Shown here: positions 7,948 through 15,685 of the stretch, piece by piece
Layout of the letters: every line of letters starts with the position of its first letter
Numbering within the stretch: the stretch's first letter is position 1
NCBI GenBank assembly: GCA_938084715.1
Contig: CALKES010000006.1
Coordinates: 1-50,597, forward strand
Direction: 5' to 3'
DNA length: 50,597 nucleotides
Origin: Candidatus Bipolaricaulota bacterium
Lineage (GTDB): Bacteria > Bipolaricaulota > Bipolaricaulia > Bipolaricaulales > Bipolaricaulaceae
Made by a program: the position numbers and the translations under genes
The notes under the pieces: generated by a model
Seen by the model: only the letters and a program-made list of their open reading frames with translations
The model's database searches: none
Told to the model about the DNA's origin: nothing

Positions 7948-9181
7948 TTGGGCCTCCCCAGGACCCGTCGAGCACGTCGAGGACGTCAAGCTCGGCGACC
8001 TTGGCCGGAACCCCGAGGAGCGCGGCCAGGTTGGGCTGGGTGGCTCCGCCGTCGCCGGAGACCAGTTCCTTCACGTACAGGCCCCCTTGGCAGAGGATCT
8101 CCACCTCGGCCTCGGTGGGAGAGACAAGGGCCCCCTTGGCCGCGTGAACGCGGCGGCGGCGGACGAGGTCGGCCCGGCGGTGCCGGACCCGCTCCGGGGT
8201 CCGCTGCTCGATCTCGCCGACGAGGGCCTCGAGTGCCCGCGCCAAGGCCTCCCCACTCACCGGTTCCCCGAACTCGACCCGGGCCCGGTACCGCTTGTCG
8301 GCGTGCTCCTCCTTCACCTGGGCCACGAGCTCCGGGGATCCCGGCCGGAGGTCGAGGATCTCCACCCTCCCCTCGGCCGCGCGGTGGATCTCCTCGGCCA
8401 CGGCCGCCAGGTCGATCCTCCGCCGCCGGGGCTCCTTCACCTCGACGACGAACGGCCTCCCCCGGCCGAGCATCCGGGCATCGATGTCCTCCCGCCCCGC
8501 CCCGTGGAGGTGGCCTCCCGTCCCACCGGTGGCGGAAAGGAAGGCCGGAAGGACGAGCTCCTCGACCGAGAGGGGGTACTGTTTCCCCGTCCCCCCGCAC
8601 GAGGCGCAGCCCCGGCCGCGGCAGCTCCGGCACGGCCAGTGGGTCTGGGGGATCCCCCGGACGAGCTTCCGGTACCGGCCGTAGAAGAAGGTCGGGGCCA
8701 CCACGAGCTCGATCCGACCCGTCTCGAGGTCCACGGTGAACTGGACATCGGGGCGGGCGAAGTCCACCGTGGCCTCCCGGCCCCGCTCGGCGAGGGCCCG
8801 CTCAAAGGCCTGCCCCAGCGCCCGGTTCAGGTCGCGCCGCAGGGGCTCGGCCCACGGGGAGGGAAACCGCTCGTCGAGGAACTCCTCCACCGCCTCCTGG
8901 CGGGGGGTGAGGTGGACCCCAAAGAGGAACGTGCGGAACTCCCGGTCCGCCACGAGGTCCGCCGCCTCCCGGGCCCGCGCGGCGAGGGAGTCCCACACCC
9001 CCCGGCACACCCAGCAACGCTCGGGGGCGACTGGCGCACCACCTTGGGCCGCCGCGCGAAGCGTTCGCCCCCGTTCGACGTTGGAGAGGCCCGGGCCGAG
9101 GCCGGCGAACCGGCGCCCCAGGCACCGGTCGCAGATCGGCCCAGCCCGGACGAGCTCCGCGGCGAGCGTAATGGGGTCCAC
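7922..9181 (-). CDS. pus10: tRNA pseudouridine synthase Pus10 (archaeal/eukaryotic type)
   Basis: 419 residues. The N-terminal zinc-binding THUMP-containing part has CDRCLGRRFAGLGPGLSNVE (~17-36) and CWVC (~56). The catalytic part has WPCRSCRGRGCASCGGTGKQ, the Pus10 double CxxC insertion, then GAGREDIDARMLGRGRPFV with the catalytic Asp and VVEVKEPRRRRIDL. The C-terminus (YVKELVSGDGGATQPNLAAL) is the conserved closing motif. The enzyme makes pseudouridine 54/55 in the tRNA T-arm. It is typical of archaea and eukaryotes; bacteria normally use TruB for U55. The GTG start lies 6 bases after a TATAAT, so the mRNA should be leaderless. Family call is firm; its role beside or instead of TruB is unknown. 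Confidence 0.9.
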   Translation of the reverse strand: MDPITLAAELVRAGPICDRCLGRRFAGLGPGLSNVERGRTLRAAAQGGAPVAPERCWVCRGVWDSLAARAREAADLVADREFRTFLFGVHLTPRQEAVEEFLDERFPSPWAEPLRRDLNRALGQAFERALAERGREATVDFARPDVQFTVDLETGRIELVVAPTFFYGRYRKLVRGIPQTHWPCRSCRGRGCASCGGTGKQYPLSVEELVLPAFLSATGGTGGHLHGAGREDIDARMLGRGRPFVVEVKEPRRRRIDLAAVAEEIHRAAEGRVEILDLRPGSPELVAQVKEEHADKRYRARVEFGEPVSGEALARALEALVGEIEQRTPERVRHRRADLVRRRRVHAAKGALVSPTEAEVEILCQGGLYVKELVSGDGGATQPNLAALLGVPAKVAELDVLDVLDGSWGGPIAASTAPR

Positions 9182-9187
9182 GCCGCG

Positions 9188-9193
9188 ATTATA
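9188..9193 (-). promoter_or_regulatory. consensus -10 box of pus10 (leaderless)
   Basis: TATAAT on the minus strand ends 6 bases before the GTG at 9181. There is no Shine-Dalgarno. No convincing -35 is visible 17 bases upstream. Confidence 0.6.
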
Positions 9194-9209
9194 GGCGACC
9201 CGTCGGGGA

Positions 9210-9215
9210 TATACT
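9210..9215 (+). promoter_or_regulatory. possible -10 box of the YbjN-fusion gene
   Basis: TATACT on the plus strand, about 45 bases before the ATG at 9261. Unlike the leaderless genes nearby, this transcript would carry a leader with a strong Shine-Dalgarno (AAGGAGG, 9250-9256). It faces the divergent pus10 promoter across about 20 bases. Confidence 0.4.
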
Positions 9216-9260
9216 GCTCGGTCCCGGGATAAAAGCCCAGGAGACGGACAAGGAGGGCGT

Positions 9261-10322
9261 ATGCAGGCGGTGAGCGCGGTAGCAATCGTATTGGCGGGGA
9301 TCCTGGCCTGGATTCCCTACGTGCGGATGACCCCGGAGTACGACCACGTGGTGGAGGCCCTCGGGGGGCATCCGACGGAGACGGCGACCACGGAACCCGA
9401 GGAACTGGCGCTCCTGCTGGAGGGACGGGCGGTGCTCCTCATCCCCGAGCAGCAGGAGGCGGACGAGGCGGCCCTCGAGGCGCTAGGGACGGAGGTCGCG
9501 GGCGTCCTCCGGGCGTTCCTCTCCCGGGGCGGGCGGATCGTGGGGATGAGCTTCGCCCGGGGGGCCGAGGACCTCCTCCGGGGAGCGGGGCTGTGGGAGG
9601 TGAACGACGGGTACAACGTCACGGGCGGGACCCTCGGGGTCGCCCGGACCGACCACCCCCTCGCCGCGGGCATCCCAACCCGGTTCCCCGCCCCAGACGG
9701 GAGCACGGACTTCTACGGCCTCCCCGAGGGCGCAACCGTCGTGGTCTGGGACACCTACGACAAGGCCCCCGTCGTCTTCACCTGGGAGGTGGGTGGGGGG
9801 ACGGTCATCCTCCTCGGGTTCGACCTCTACGAGCGAACGGAGGCCACAGTGGGCCTCCTCCGCAACGCCGTGGGACTCCCTGCTGCCCCTTCCTCCACCG
9901 CCGCGTCCGAAAGGGTCGTCCGCGATGTGGGCGTCTCCGAGGTCGAGGAGGTCCTCGTGGACCTCGGCCTCACCTTCGACCAGCGGACGGACCCTTACGG
10001 TGACCCAGTGTGGGTCCTCTACTTCGACGATTTGACGGCGATTCTGTCCGTGGACGACGCGGCCGAGGAAGCTCCGGGCCGGTTCCGGTACCTGGGGCTC
10101 TACGCGGGCTGGACGACCGGTGGGGAGGTCTCCTGCGACGCCCTGAACGCGTGGAACCGGCTTACACGGGGGTCCCGAGCCTACCTCGATGAGGAAGGGG
10201 ATGCGGCCCTGGAGTCCGAGCTCTACCTCGGGGACGGGGTGACCCTGGCCACGGTGCAGGCGTTCATCGAGCGGTTCGGGCGCCTGGCCCGGGCGTTCGC
10301 GGAGTACATCGCCGGGAAGTGA
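9261..10322 (+). CDS. secreted/anchored protein with GATase1-like and YbjN domains
   Basis: 353 residues. Residues 1-22 (AVSAVAIVLAGILAWIPYV) form a signal peptide or membrane anchor. Residues ~28-210 look like the class I glutamine amidotransferase-like/ThuA fold: LLEGRAVLLIPEQQ, then FLSRGGRIVGMSFARG, HPLAAGIP and GGTVILLGFDLYE. At the nucleophile elbow the sequence has Ser (GMSFARG) instead of the amidotransferase Cys, so it is probably a binding domain. Residues ~225-350 match the YbjN (type III secretion chaperone-like) domain: VWVLYFDDLTAILSVDD, DALNAWNRLTRGSRAYLDEE and a C-terminal helix. I do not know this domain combination. It is monocistronic, flanked by the divergent pus10 and a terminator. 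Confidence 0.75.
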   Translation: MQAVSAVAIVLAGILAWIPYVRMTPEYDHVVEALGGHPTETATTEPEELALLLEGRAVLLIPEQQEADEAALEALGTEVAGVLRAFLSRGGRIVGMSFARGAEDLLRGAGLWEVNDGYNVTGGTLGVARTDHPLAAGIPTRFPAPDGSTDFYGLPEGATVVVWDTYDKAPVVFTWEVGGGTVILLGFDLYERTEATVGLLRNAVGLPAAPSSTAASERVVRDVGVSEVEEVLVDLGLTFDQRTDPYGDPVWVLYFDDLTAILSVDDAAEEAPGRFRYLGLYAGWTTGGEVSCDALNAWNRLTRGSRAYLDEEGDAALESELYLGDGVTLATVQAFIERFGRLARAFAEYIAGK

Positions 10323-10325
10323 AAA

Positions 10326-10357
10326 GGGGCCAGGGCGGGGGACGCCGCCCTGGCCCC
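10326..10357. terminator. bidirectional stem-loop terminator
   Basis: A 13-base-pair perfect stem, GGGGCCAGGGCGG and CCGCCCTGGCCCC, with loop GGGACG. It lies between the convergent YbjN-fusion gene and the carbamoyltransferase gene. There are four A residues before it (U tract in the minus direction) and CTTCT after it. Confidence 0.8.
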
Positions 10358-10363
10358 CCGCTT

Positions 10364-11389
10364 CTAAAGCCTTCCGCCCATCGTGAGGGCGAGGATCGCC
10401 TTCTGGGTGTGAAGGCGGTTTTCGGCCTGGTCGTACATCCAGGACAGCTCAGGGTCGTCGCAGAGCTCGACCTCGGCCTCGTTTCCGCGGTCGATGGGCA
10501 TCACGTGCATGAGGTAGCCGGGCTTGGCCAGCTTCTGCCGGGCCCGGGTGTACCGCCAGTCCTTGTACTTCTCCGCGTTCTTGATCTCGGCCTCTTTCCC
10601 GATCTCATAGCGGCGGAGGCTCATCCAGCCCCGGGGGAAGACGATCGTCGCCCCTTTCAGGGCGTCGTCGAGCTCGCCCGTGACCTCGAACTTCCCCCCG
10701 CTCTCCTGGGCGTAGGCCCGGGCGAGCTTGAGGACGTCCGGATCGAGCTCGTAGCCCTTGGGGTGGGCCACGGTGACGTGCATCCCAAACCGGGCGGCGA
10801 TGATGAGGTCCTCCTGGACCGAGCCCAGGGACCGCGCCCACGGGGAGTAGGCCCACATCACGGTGTACTTCACCCCCCGGAGGTCCGCGCCCAGCTTCTC
10901 CCGCATCGTGTAGAGGTCGGTGATCGCCTGGCAGGGGTGCCAGATGTTGGAGGCCATGTTCACGACCGGGATCTCGGCGTGGTGGGCGAACTTGTACATG
11001 ATCTCCGTGTCCTCCCCATACCGGGAGACCTTGTCCTCCAGAAGCCGGATCCCAATCCCGTGGGCGTAGCGGGCCATGACCTTCGCCGTGTCCTGGATCG
11101 TCTCCCCCGCCCCGGGCCTGTCCTCCAGGGACAGCCGGAGGTCGCTTGCGGCGACGAACTGGGCGTGGCCCCCAAGCTGGGTCATCGCCGTCTCAAAGGA
11201 GAGCCGGGTGCGGGTGGAGGTGTTGAAGAAGAGCATGAGGAACGTCTTGTCCTTGAGGGCAGGGGTGGGAAGCCCGGCGTAGTACATCCCTTTGAGCTGG
11301 TCCGTCACCTTGAGGACGATCTCCAGCTCCTCCTTCGTCCAGTCCTTCGTGCTGATGAGGTCCTTTCCCGCGAGGTTGAACCAGCTCAT
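10364..11389 (-). CDS. knotted carbamoyltransferase (ornithine/YgeW-like), paralogue 1
   Basis: 341 residues from the ATG at 11387-11389; an open frame continues upstream but is out of phase with paralogue 2, so that part is an overlap. The carbamoyl-phosphate site FFNTSTRTRLSFETAMTQLG (~52-71) has the classic STRTR. HPCQAITDLYTM (~150) is the second family motif. The usual HCLP loop of ornithine transcarbamoylases reads HVMPIDRG here, and the end has QAENRLHTQKAILALT as in knotted AOTC/YgeW proteins. The enzyme transfers carbamoyl groups, in catabolic clusters from a carbamoylated amine to phosphate, to give carbamoyl phosphate for carbamate kinase. It lies 8 bases behind paralogue 2 in the same operon. 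The acceptor amine is not known. Confidence 0.88.
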   Translation of the reverse strand: MSWFNLAGKDLISTKDWTKEELEIVLKVTDQLKGMYYAGLPTPALKDKTFLMLFFNTSTRTRLSFETAMTQLGGHAQFVAASDLRLSLEDRPGAGETIQDTAKVMARYAHGIGIRLLEDKVSRYGEDTEIMYKFAHHAEIPVVNMASNIWHPCQAITDLYTMREKLGADLRGVKYTVMWAYSPWARSLGSVQEDLIIAARFGMHVTVAHPKGYELDPDVLKLARAYAQESGGKFEVTGELDDALKGATIVFPRGWMSLRRYEIGKEAEIKNAEKYKDWRYTRARQKLAKPGYLMHVMPIDRGNEAEVELCDDPELSWMYDQAENRLHTQKAILALTMGGRL

Positions 11390-11397
11390 CTTCCACC

Positions 11398-12432
11398 TCA
11401 CAGGATGAGGGCCATCAGGCCCTTCTGGGCGTGGAGGCGGTTCGCGGCCTGCTCGACGATGACGGAGTTCGGGCCGTCCATGACCTCGTCGGTGACCTCC
11501 ATCCCCCGGTCGGCAGGGAGGCAGTGCATGTAGATCGCGTCGTTCGTGAGCTTCATCTTGTCCCCGGTGGTGATCCAGTGGCGGTTGGCCTCGAAGATGG
11601 CCTTCGCCTTCTCCGGGTCCATCGGGGTCTTCCCGTCCGTGGGCTGGGCCGTCCACGCCTTGGGGTAGACGACGTCGGCACCCTTGAACGCCTCGTCCAT
11701 GTCGTGAACGATCCGGAACGATCCTCCGTTCCTCTTCACGTTCTTCTTCACGAACTCGAGGACCTTCGGGTCGAGGTCGAGGCCCTTGGGATGGGCCAGG
11801 GTGATGTCCATCCCGAAGAAGCTCGCCCCGATCATCGCCGATTGAGGTACGGCGAGGGGCTTCTCCACCGACCCCGAGTAGGCCCAGCTCATGACGAACT
11901 TCTTCCCCTGGAGGTGGTGGCCGAGCTTCTCCTGCATGACCATCACGTCGGCCAGGGCCTGGCAGGGGTGGTACATGTCGTCCTCCATGTTGATCACCGG
12001 GACCCGGGACCAGCGGGCGAACTCCCGGATCAGGAGGTTCCCCTTCCCGTAGAGCCACCCCGTGTGCTTTCCGTAAATCCGGATCGCGATCCCGTGCCCC
12101 ATCTCCGCCAACACCCGCGCCACATCGGAGATCCGCTCCGTGGAGTAGGCCTTCTCCTCCCCGGGGAGGGCGGGGGTGTACACCGCGTCCGGCTCGAGGA
12201 AATGGGCGTGGCCCCCCAGCTGGGTCATCCCCGCCTCAAACGAGTTCCGGGTCCGCAAGGACCGGTTGTAGAACAGCATGAACAGGGTCTTGTCCTCGAG
12301 GAGCCGGTGGGGCTCCCCCCGGATCCACTTCCGCTTGAGGTCGTGAGCGGTGTCGAGGATCGTCTCCACTTCCTCCCGGTCGAACTCCATCAGGGTGATG
12401 AAGTCCCGGCCCCTGAGATCCGTTGCTGCCAT
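11398..12432 (-). CDS. knotted carbamoyltransferase (YgeW/AOTC-like), paralogue 2
   Basis: 344 residues; ATG with AGGAGG 6 bases upstream. The carbamoyl-phosphate motif is FYNRSLRTRNSFEAGMTQLG: Ser-Leu-Arg-Thr-Arg, as in acetyl- or succinylornithine carbamoyltransferases, against STRTR in paralogue 1. HPCQALADVMVMQ and MHCLPADRGMEVTDE (HCLP intact) follow, then VEQAANRLHAQKGLMAL, the knot-region signature. The two paralogues share the order of motifs but differ at the substrate loops, so they probably handle different amines or form a mixed enzyme. Its neighbours (carbamate kinase upstream, paralogue 1 downstream) point to catabolic phosphorolysis of a ureido compound, as proposed for YgeW in anaerobic purine degradation. 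The actual substrate is inference. Confidence 0.88.
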   Translation of the reverse strand: MAATDLRGRDFITLMEFDREEVETILDTAHDLKRKWIRGEPHRLLEDKTLFMLFYNRSLRTRNSFEAGMTQLGGHAHFLEPDAVYTPALPGEEKAYSTERISDVARVLAEMGHGIAIRIYGKHTGWLYGKGNLLIREFARWSRVPVINMEDDMYHPCQALADVMVMQEKLGHHLQGKKFVMSWAYSGSVEKPLAVPQSAMIGASFFGMDITLAHPKGLDLDPKVLEFVKKNVKRNGGSFRIVHDMDEAFKGADVVYPKAWTAQPTDGKTPMDPEKAKAIFEANRHWITTGDKMKLTNDAIYMHCLPADRGMEVTDEVMDGPNSVIVEQAANRLHAQKGLMALIL

Positions 12433-12458
12433 GGTCTGCCTCCTTTTGAACCGACTGG

Positions 12459-13409
12459 TTACCGGACGACCTGGGTCCCGGCCCGGCCCTCCAGGGCGTC
12501 CGCGGCCTGGGCGAGGGCAGCGATGACGGCCCGCTCCCCGCCCCCTTCCACGAACCGCACCGCGGCCCGGACCTTGGGCTCCATCGAGCCCTTGGCGAAG
12601 TGACCTTCGGCGAGGTACCCCTTGGCCTCCTCGACCGTCATCCGGTCGAGGGCCTTCTCCCCCGGCTTCCTGTAGTGGACCCGCACCCGGTCAACGTCGG
12701 TGAGGATGAGGAGGACGTGGGCCCCCACATCCTGGGCGAGCCGCTCTCCGGCGAGGTCCTTGTCGATCACCGCCTCCACCCCGCGGTAGGCCCCGTCCTC
12801 CTTCACCACCGGGATCCCCCCCCCTCCCGAGGCGATCACGATCGCCCCGGCTTCCACCAGGGTCCGGATGACCTCCTTCTCGACGATCGCCTTGGGATCC
12901 GGGGAGGGGACAACCCGCCGCCAGCCCCGCCCGGCGTCCTCCACCACGTGCCAGCCCCGCTCCTCCTGCATCCGGAGGGCTTCCTCTTTGCCGTAGAACG
13001 GGCCCACGGGCTTGGTGGGGTTCTTGAACGCGGGGTCGTCCCGGTCCACCAGGACCTGGGTCACCACGGTGGCCACGGGGATGTCCCCTCGCCCCTCCCG
13101 GGCGAGGGTGTTGTGCAGGGCCTGCTGGATCATGTACCCGATGAACCCCTGGGACTCCGCCCCGCAGACGTCCATCGGCATCGGGGGAACGATCGCCTTG
13201 GCGGCATCGTGCTGCAGCAGGATGTTCCCCACTTGGGGGCCGTTTCCGTGGGTGATGACGAGCCGCCATCTCCCGGACAGGACCATCCGGGCCAAGCCCG
13301 CCACCGCCCGCCCGACGTTCTCGTACTGCTCCTCGAACGTCCCCTTCTGCCCTGGCTGGAGGATCGCGTTCCCCCCCAGGGCCACGACCACGGTCTTCGT
13401 CGTGTCCAG
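12459..13409 (-). CDS. arcC: carbamate kinase, probable CTG start
   Basis: 316 residues. Catalyses carbamoyl phosphate + ADP to ATP, CO2 and ammonia, ending the carbamoyltransferase pathway encoded just downstream. Motifs: [17 protein letters not shown] at the N-terminus, [16 protein letters not shown] (~55), [20 protein letters not shown] (~80), [11 protein letters not shown] (~205), [13 protein letters not shown] and LILTDVDRV. No ATG, GTG or TTG occurs in frame near the domain start. A CTG at 13407-13409 stands 5 bases after a perfect AAGGAGG (13415-13421) and gives the family's normal length, so I take it as the start. An extension to further upstream codons would run into the FadR-type gene. 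Confidence 0.92.
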   Translation of the reverse strand: MDTTKTVVVALGGNAILQPGQKGTFEEQYENVGRAVAGLARMVLSGRWRLVITHGNGPQVGNILLQHDAAKAIVPPMPMDVCGAESQGFIGYMIQQALHNTLAREGRGDIPVATVVTQVLVDRDDPAFKNPTKPVGPFYGKEEALRMQEERGWHVVEDAGRGWRRVVPSPDPKAIVEKEVIRTLVEAGAIVIASGGGGIPVVKEDGAYRGVEAVIDKDLAGERLAQDVGAHVLLILTDVDRVRVHYRKPGEKALDRMTVEEAKGYLAEGHFAKGSMEPKVRAAVRFVEGGGERAVIAALAQAADALEGRAGTQVVR

Positions 13410-13434
13410 TGTGTCCTCCTTGCTCGCGTGGAAG

Positions 13435-14157
13435 TCAGGTTTGTGGGCCCTCGTCGCCCTGGACGAGGCGCCACATCCGCACCCAGTGGGCACGCATCGC
13501 CGCCCGGGCCTGGGCCGGCCGGCGGGCCCGCACCGCCGCGGCCACCTTCCGGTGGAGGTCCGCCACCTCCCCGATGCTCCCGGCGTCCTTCAGGTAGTAC
13601 TCCCGGGTGAACTCCCGGTACAGCCGCTCGTCCATCGTGTTCACAAGCGGGAGCAGAACCCGCGCCAGGAGCTCGTTGCCGGCCGCCTCGATCAGGGCCA
13701 GGTGAAACCGCTTGTCGGCGGAGAAGTAGGTGTCGAACAGCGCCGGGCTGGCCAGCCGGTGGAGCTCCTGGCAGATCTCCTCCAGGGCCTCGGCCTGGGC
13801 ATCGGTCCGCTTCCGGGCCGCCAGCTCCGCCAGCGGGGGCTCAAGCGCGGTCCGCGCCTCCATGATCTCGAGGCAGCTCTCCTCGCTCTCGAGGAGGACG
13901 AGGGCCTGGTGGACGAGGGGATCGGTGGGCGGGCGGACGAAGTTCCCGATCCCAACCCGGGGCTCGATCAGACCCACCGCGGCGAGGCCCGACAGGGCCT
14001 CCCGAACCGTGGGGCGGCTCACCCCCATCATCTGGGCCAGCTCGGCCTCCGACGGGAGCTTCGACTCCGGGGGAAACGCCCCGCGGCGGATGGCCTCCAG
14101 GATCTGCTCTGCCACCGCGGTGGACGCCTTCGTCGGCCGCACTTTCCGGAACTCCAT
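13435..14157 (-). CDS. FadR-type GntR transcriptional regulator
   Basis: 240 residues. The N-terminal winged helix has [20 protein letters not shown] (~34-53) and [20 protein letters not shown]. The C-terminal all-helical FCD domain has [32 protein letters not shown] and the late His in [13 protein letters not shown], which are the ligand and metal-binding positions of FadR-family proteins. It is first in the minus-strand operon with carbamate kinase and the two carbamoyltransferases, and divergent from the PLP enzyme. It therefore very likely controls both arms in response to a pathway metabolite, probably by binding the palindrome at 14169-14179. Confidence 0.9.
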   Translation of the reverse strand: MEFRKVRPTKASTAVAEQILEAIRRGAFPPESKLPSEAELAQMMGVSRPTVREALSGLAAVGLIEPRVGIGNFVRPPTDPLVHQALVLLESEESCLEIMEARTALEPPLAELAARKRTDAQAEALEEICQELHRLASPALFDTYFSADKRFHLALIEAAGNELLARVLLPLVNTMDERLYREFTREYYLKDAGSIGEVADLHRKVAAAVRARRPAQARAAMRAHWVRMWRLVQGDEGPQT

Positions 14158-14160
14158 CGC

Positions 14161-14190
14161 TTGTCAACCTGTCAGACAGTATGCTAGCAT
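14161..14190 (+). promoter_or_regulatory. divergent promoter/operator of the catabolic island
   Basis: The 64-base gap between the FadR-type gene and the PLP enzyme holds the palindrome CTGTC-A-GACAG (14169-14179). For the plus strand, TTGTCA (14161-14166) and TAGCAT (14185-14190) are spaced 18 bases apart, with the palindrome between them, an ideal repressor site. The plus gene then has AAGGAGG at 14212-14218. Confidence 0.55.
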
Positions 14191-14221
14191 TATCGCCAAA
14201 AGCGGTCAACCAAGGAGGGCC

Positions 14222-15685
14222 ATGATCGACCTCAGGGTAGACGAACGGGGCCGCCGCCGGGCGGCCGAGCGGGCGCGGGAGAGGGGAATCCTCATCCCCA
14301 CGTTCGCCGAGATGCGGGATCCGTCCCGGATCCCGTCCCCGATCCGGGACGAGCTGCGGGGGATCGGGCTGTGGGACCTTCACCCCCGGAACCTGTACCG
14401 GATCACGTGGAAGAACGAGCCGGTGAAGCGCGGGGGCGGCTTCGGCGGGGTGAACGTCCTGGAGTTCCCCCCGGCCCTGACCGGGATCCGGGCCCGGGTG
14501 ATCGCCCTCGTGGGGAAGTGGTTTCCGACGGGGGCCCACAAGGTGGGGGCGACGTTTGGGTGCCTGGTCCCGCGGCTCGTGACCGGGCAGTTCGACCCCA
14601 CGGTCCACAAGGCGGCCTGGCCGTCCACGGGGAACTACTGCCGGGGCGGGGCGTACAACTCCGCGCTTCTCGGGTGCCAGTCCATCGCCATCCTCCCCGA
14701 GGGAATGAGCCGGGAACGGTTCGAGTGGCTCAAAGGGATCGCCACCGAGGTCATCGCCACCCCGGGCAGCGAGTCCAACGTCTGGGAGATCTTTCAGAAG
14801 TGCAAAGAGCTCCAGGCGACGCGGCCCGACGTGGTGATCTTCAACCAGTTCGATGAGCCGGGGAACCACCTCTGGCACTACGCCGTCACCGGACCGGCGA
14901 TGGAGGAGGTCCTCCGGGCCGAGCTCGGGGAGGACGGCCGCTACGCCGGGGTCTGCCTCACCTCGGGGTCGGCGGGGACCCTCGGATGCGGGGACTACCT
15001 CAAGGAGCGGTACCCGGGGAGCCGGATCGCGGTGGGGGAGTCCCTCCAGTGTCCGACCCTCCTCCAGGCCGGGTTTGGGAGCCACCGGATCGAGGGGATC
15101 GGGGACAAGCACGTCCCGTGGGTCCACAACGTCCGGAACACGGACTTCGTGGGGGCGATCGACGACGAGGCGCCCTTGCGGCTCATCCGCCTGTTCAACG
15201 AGCCCGAAGGGAGGAAGTACCTCCTCCGCCAGGGGGTCCCCGCCTCCCTCGTCGAGCGGCTCGACCTCGTCGGGATCTCCGGGGCGGCAAACCTCCTCCT
15301 CGCCGTCAAGTTCGCCCGGTACTACGAGCTCTCCGAGCGCGACCTGGTCCTCACCGTCCTCACCGACTCGATGGAGCTCTACGGAAGCCGACTCCAGGAA
15401 CTGCGGGAGGAGCGGGGCGCCTACAGGGAGACCCAGGCCGCGGCCGACCACGAGCGGTGGCTCCTCGGGGCGACGACGGACCACGTCCTCGAGCTCACCT
15501 ACCGGGAGCGGAAGCGGGTCCACAACCTGAAGTACTTCACGTGGGTTGAGCAGATGGGGAAGTCCGCCGAGGAGCTGGAGCGGCAGTGGTACGACTGGCC
15601 CGAGTACTGGGACCGGATCCACCGCCAGGCCGAGGCGATCGACGAGCTCATCCGGGAGTTCAACGCCCTTGTCTTGAGGGGGTGA
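14222..15685 (+). CDS. fold-type II PLP-dependent enzyme, ammonia-lyase-like
   Basis: 487 residues; ATG follows AAGGAGGGCC. It belongs to the tryptophan synthase beta superfamily: GKWFPTGAHKVGATFG (~98-113) holds the Schiff-base Lys, WPSTGNYCRGGAYNSALLG (~136-154) is the substrate carboxylate loop, and TSGSAGTLGCGDYLK (~245-259) binds the phosphate. It is about 90 residues longer than diaminopropionate ammonia-lyase (YgeX) and cysteine synthases, with a helical C-terminal extension rich in Trp and Tyr (EQMGKSAEELERQWYDWPEY). Its place, divergent from carbamate kinase and the carbamoyltransferases and upstream of XdhC, suggests it does the YgeX step (releasing ammonia from an amino acid made during purine or ureide breakdown). 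The reaction is not proven by sequence. Confidence 0.8.
   Translation: MIDLRVDERGRRRAAERARERGILIPTFAEMRDPSRIPSPIRDELRGIGLWDLHPRNLYRITWKNEPVKRGGGFGGVNVLEFPPALTGIRARVIALVGKWFPTGAHKVGATFGCLVPRLVTGQFDPTVHKAAWPSTGNYCRGGAYNSALLGCQSIAILPEGMSRERFEWLKGIATEVIATPGSESNVWEIFQKCKELQATRPDVVIFNQFDEPGNHLWHYAVTGPAMEEVLRAELGEDGRYAGVCLTSGSAGTLGCGDYLKERYPGSRIAVGESLQCPTLLQAGFGSHRIEGIGDKHVPWVHNVRNTDFVGAIDDEAPLRLIRLFNEPEGRKYLLRQGVPASLVERLDLVGISGAANLLLAVKFARYYELSERDLVLTVLTDSMELYGSRLQELREERGAYRETQAAADHERWLLGATTDHVLELTYRERKRVHNLKYFTWVEQMGKSAEELERQWYDWPEYWDRIHRQAEAIDELIREFNALVLRG

Noticed and set aside
7508-9232. Long plus-strand open frame of 574 codons
   Set aside because: It lies antisense to the Cas4-like and Pus10 genes, and its product is repetitive Gly/Pro/Arg/Glu with no family motif. 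High GC makes such frames common; the minus-strand genes have clear domains.
10319-12603. Plus-strand open frames of about 400 codons each
   Set aside because: They are antisense to the two carbamoyltransferase genes and have His/Asp/Pro-rich composition with no motif.
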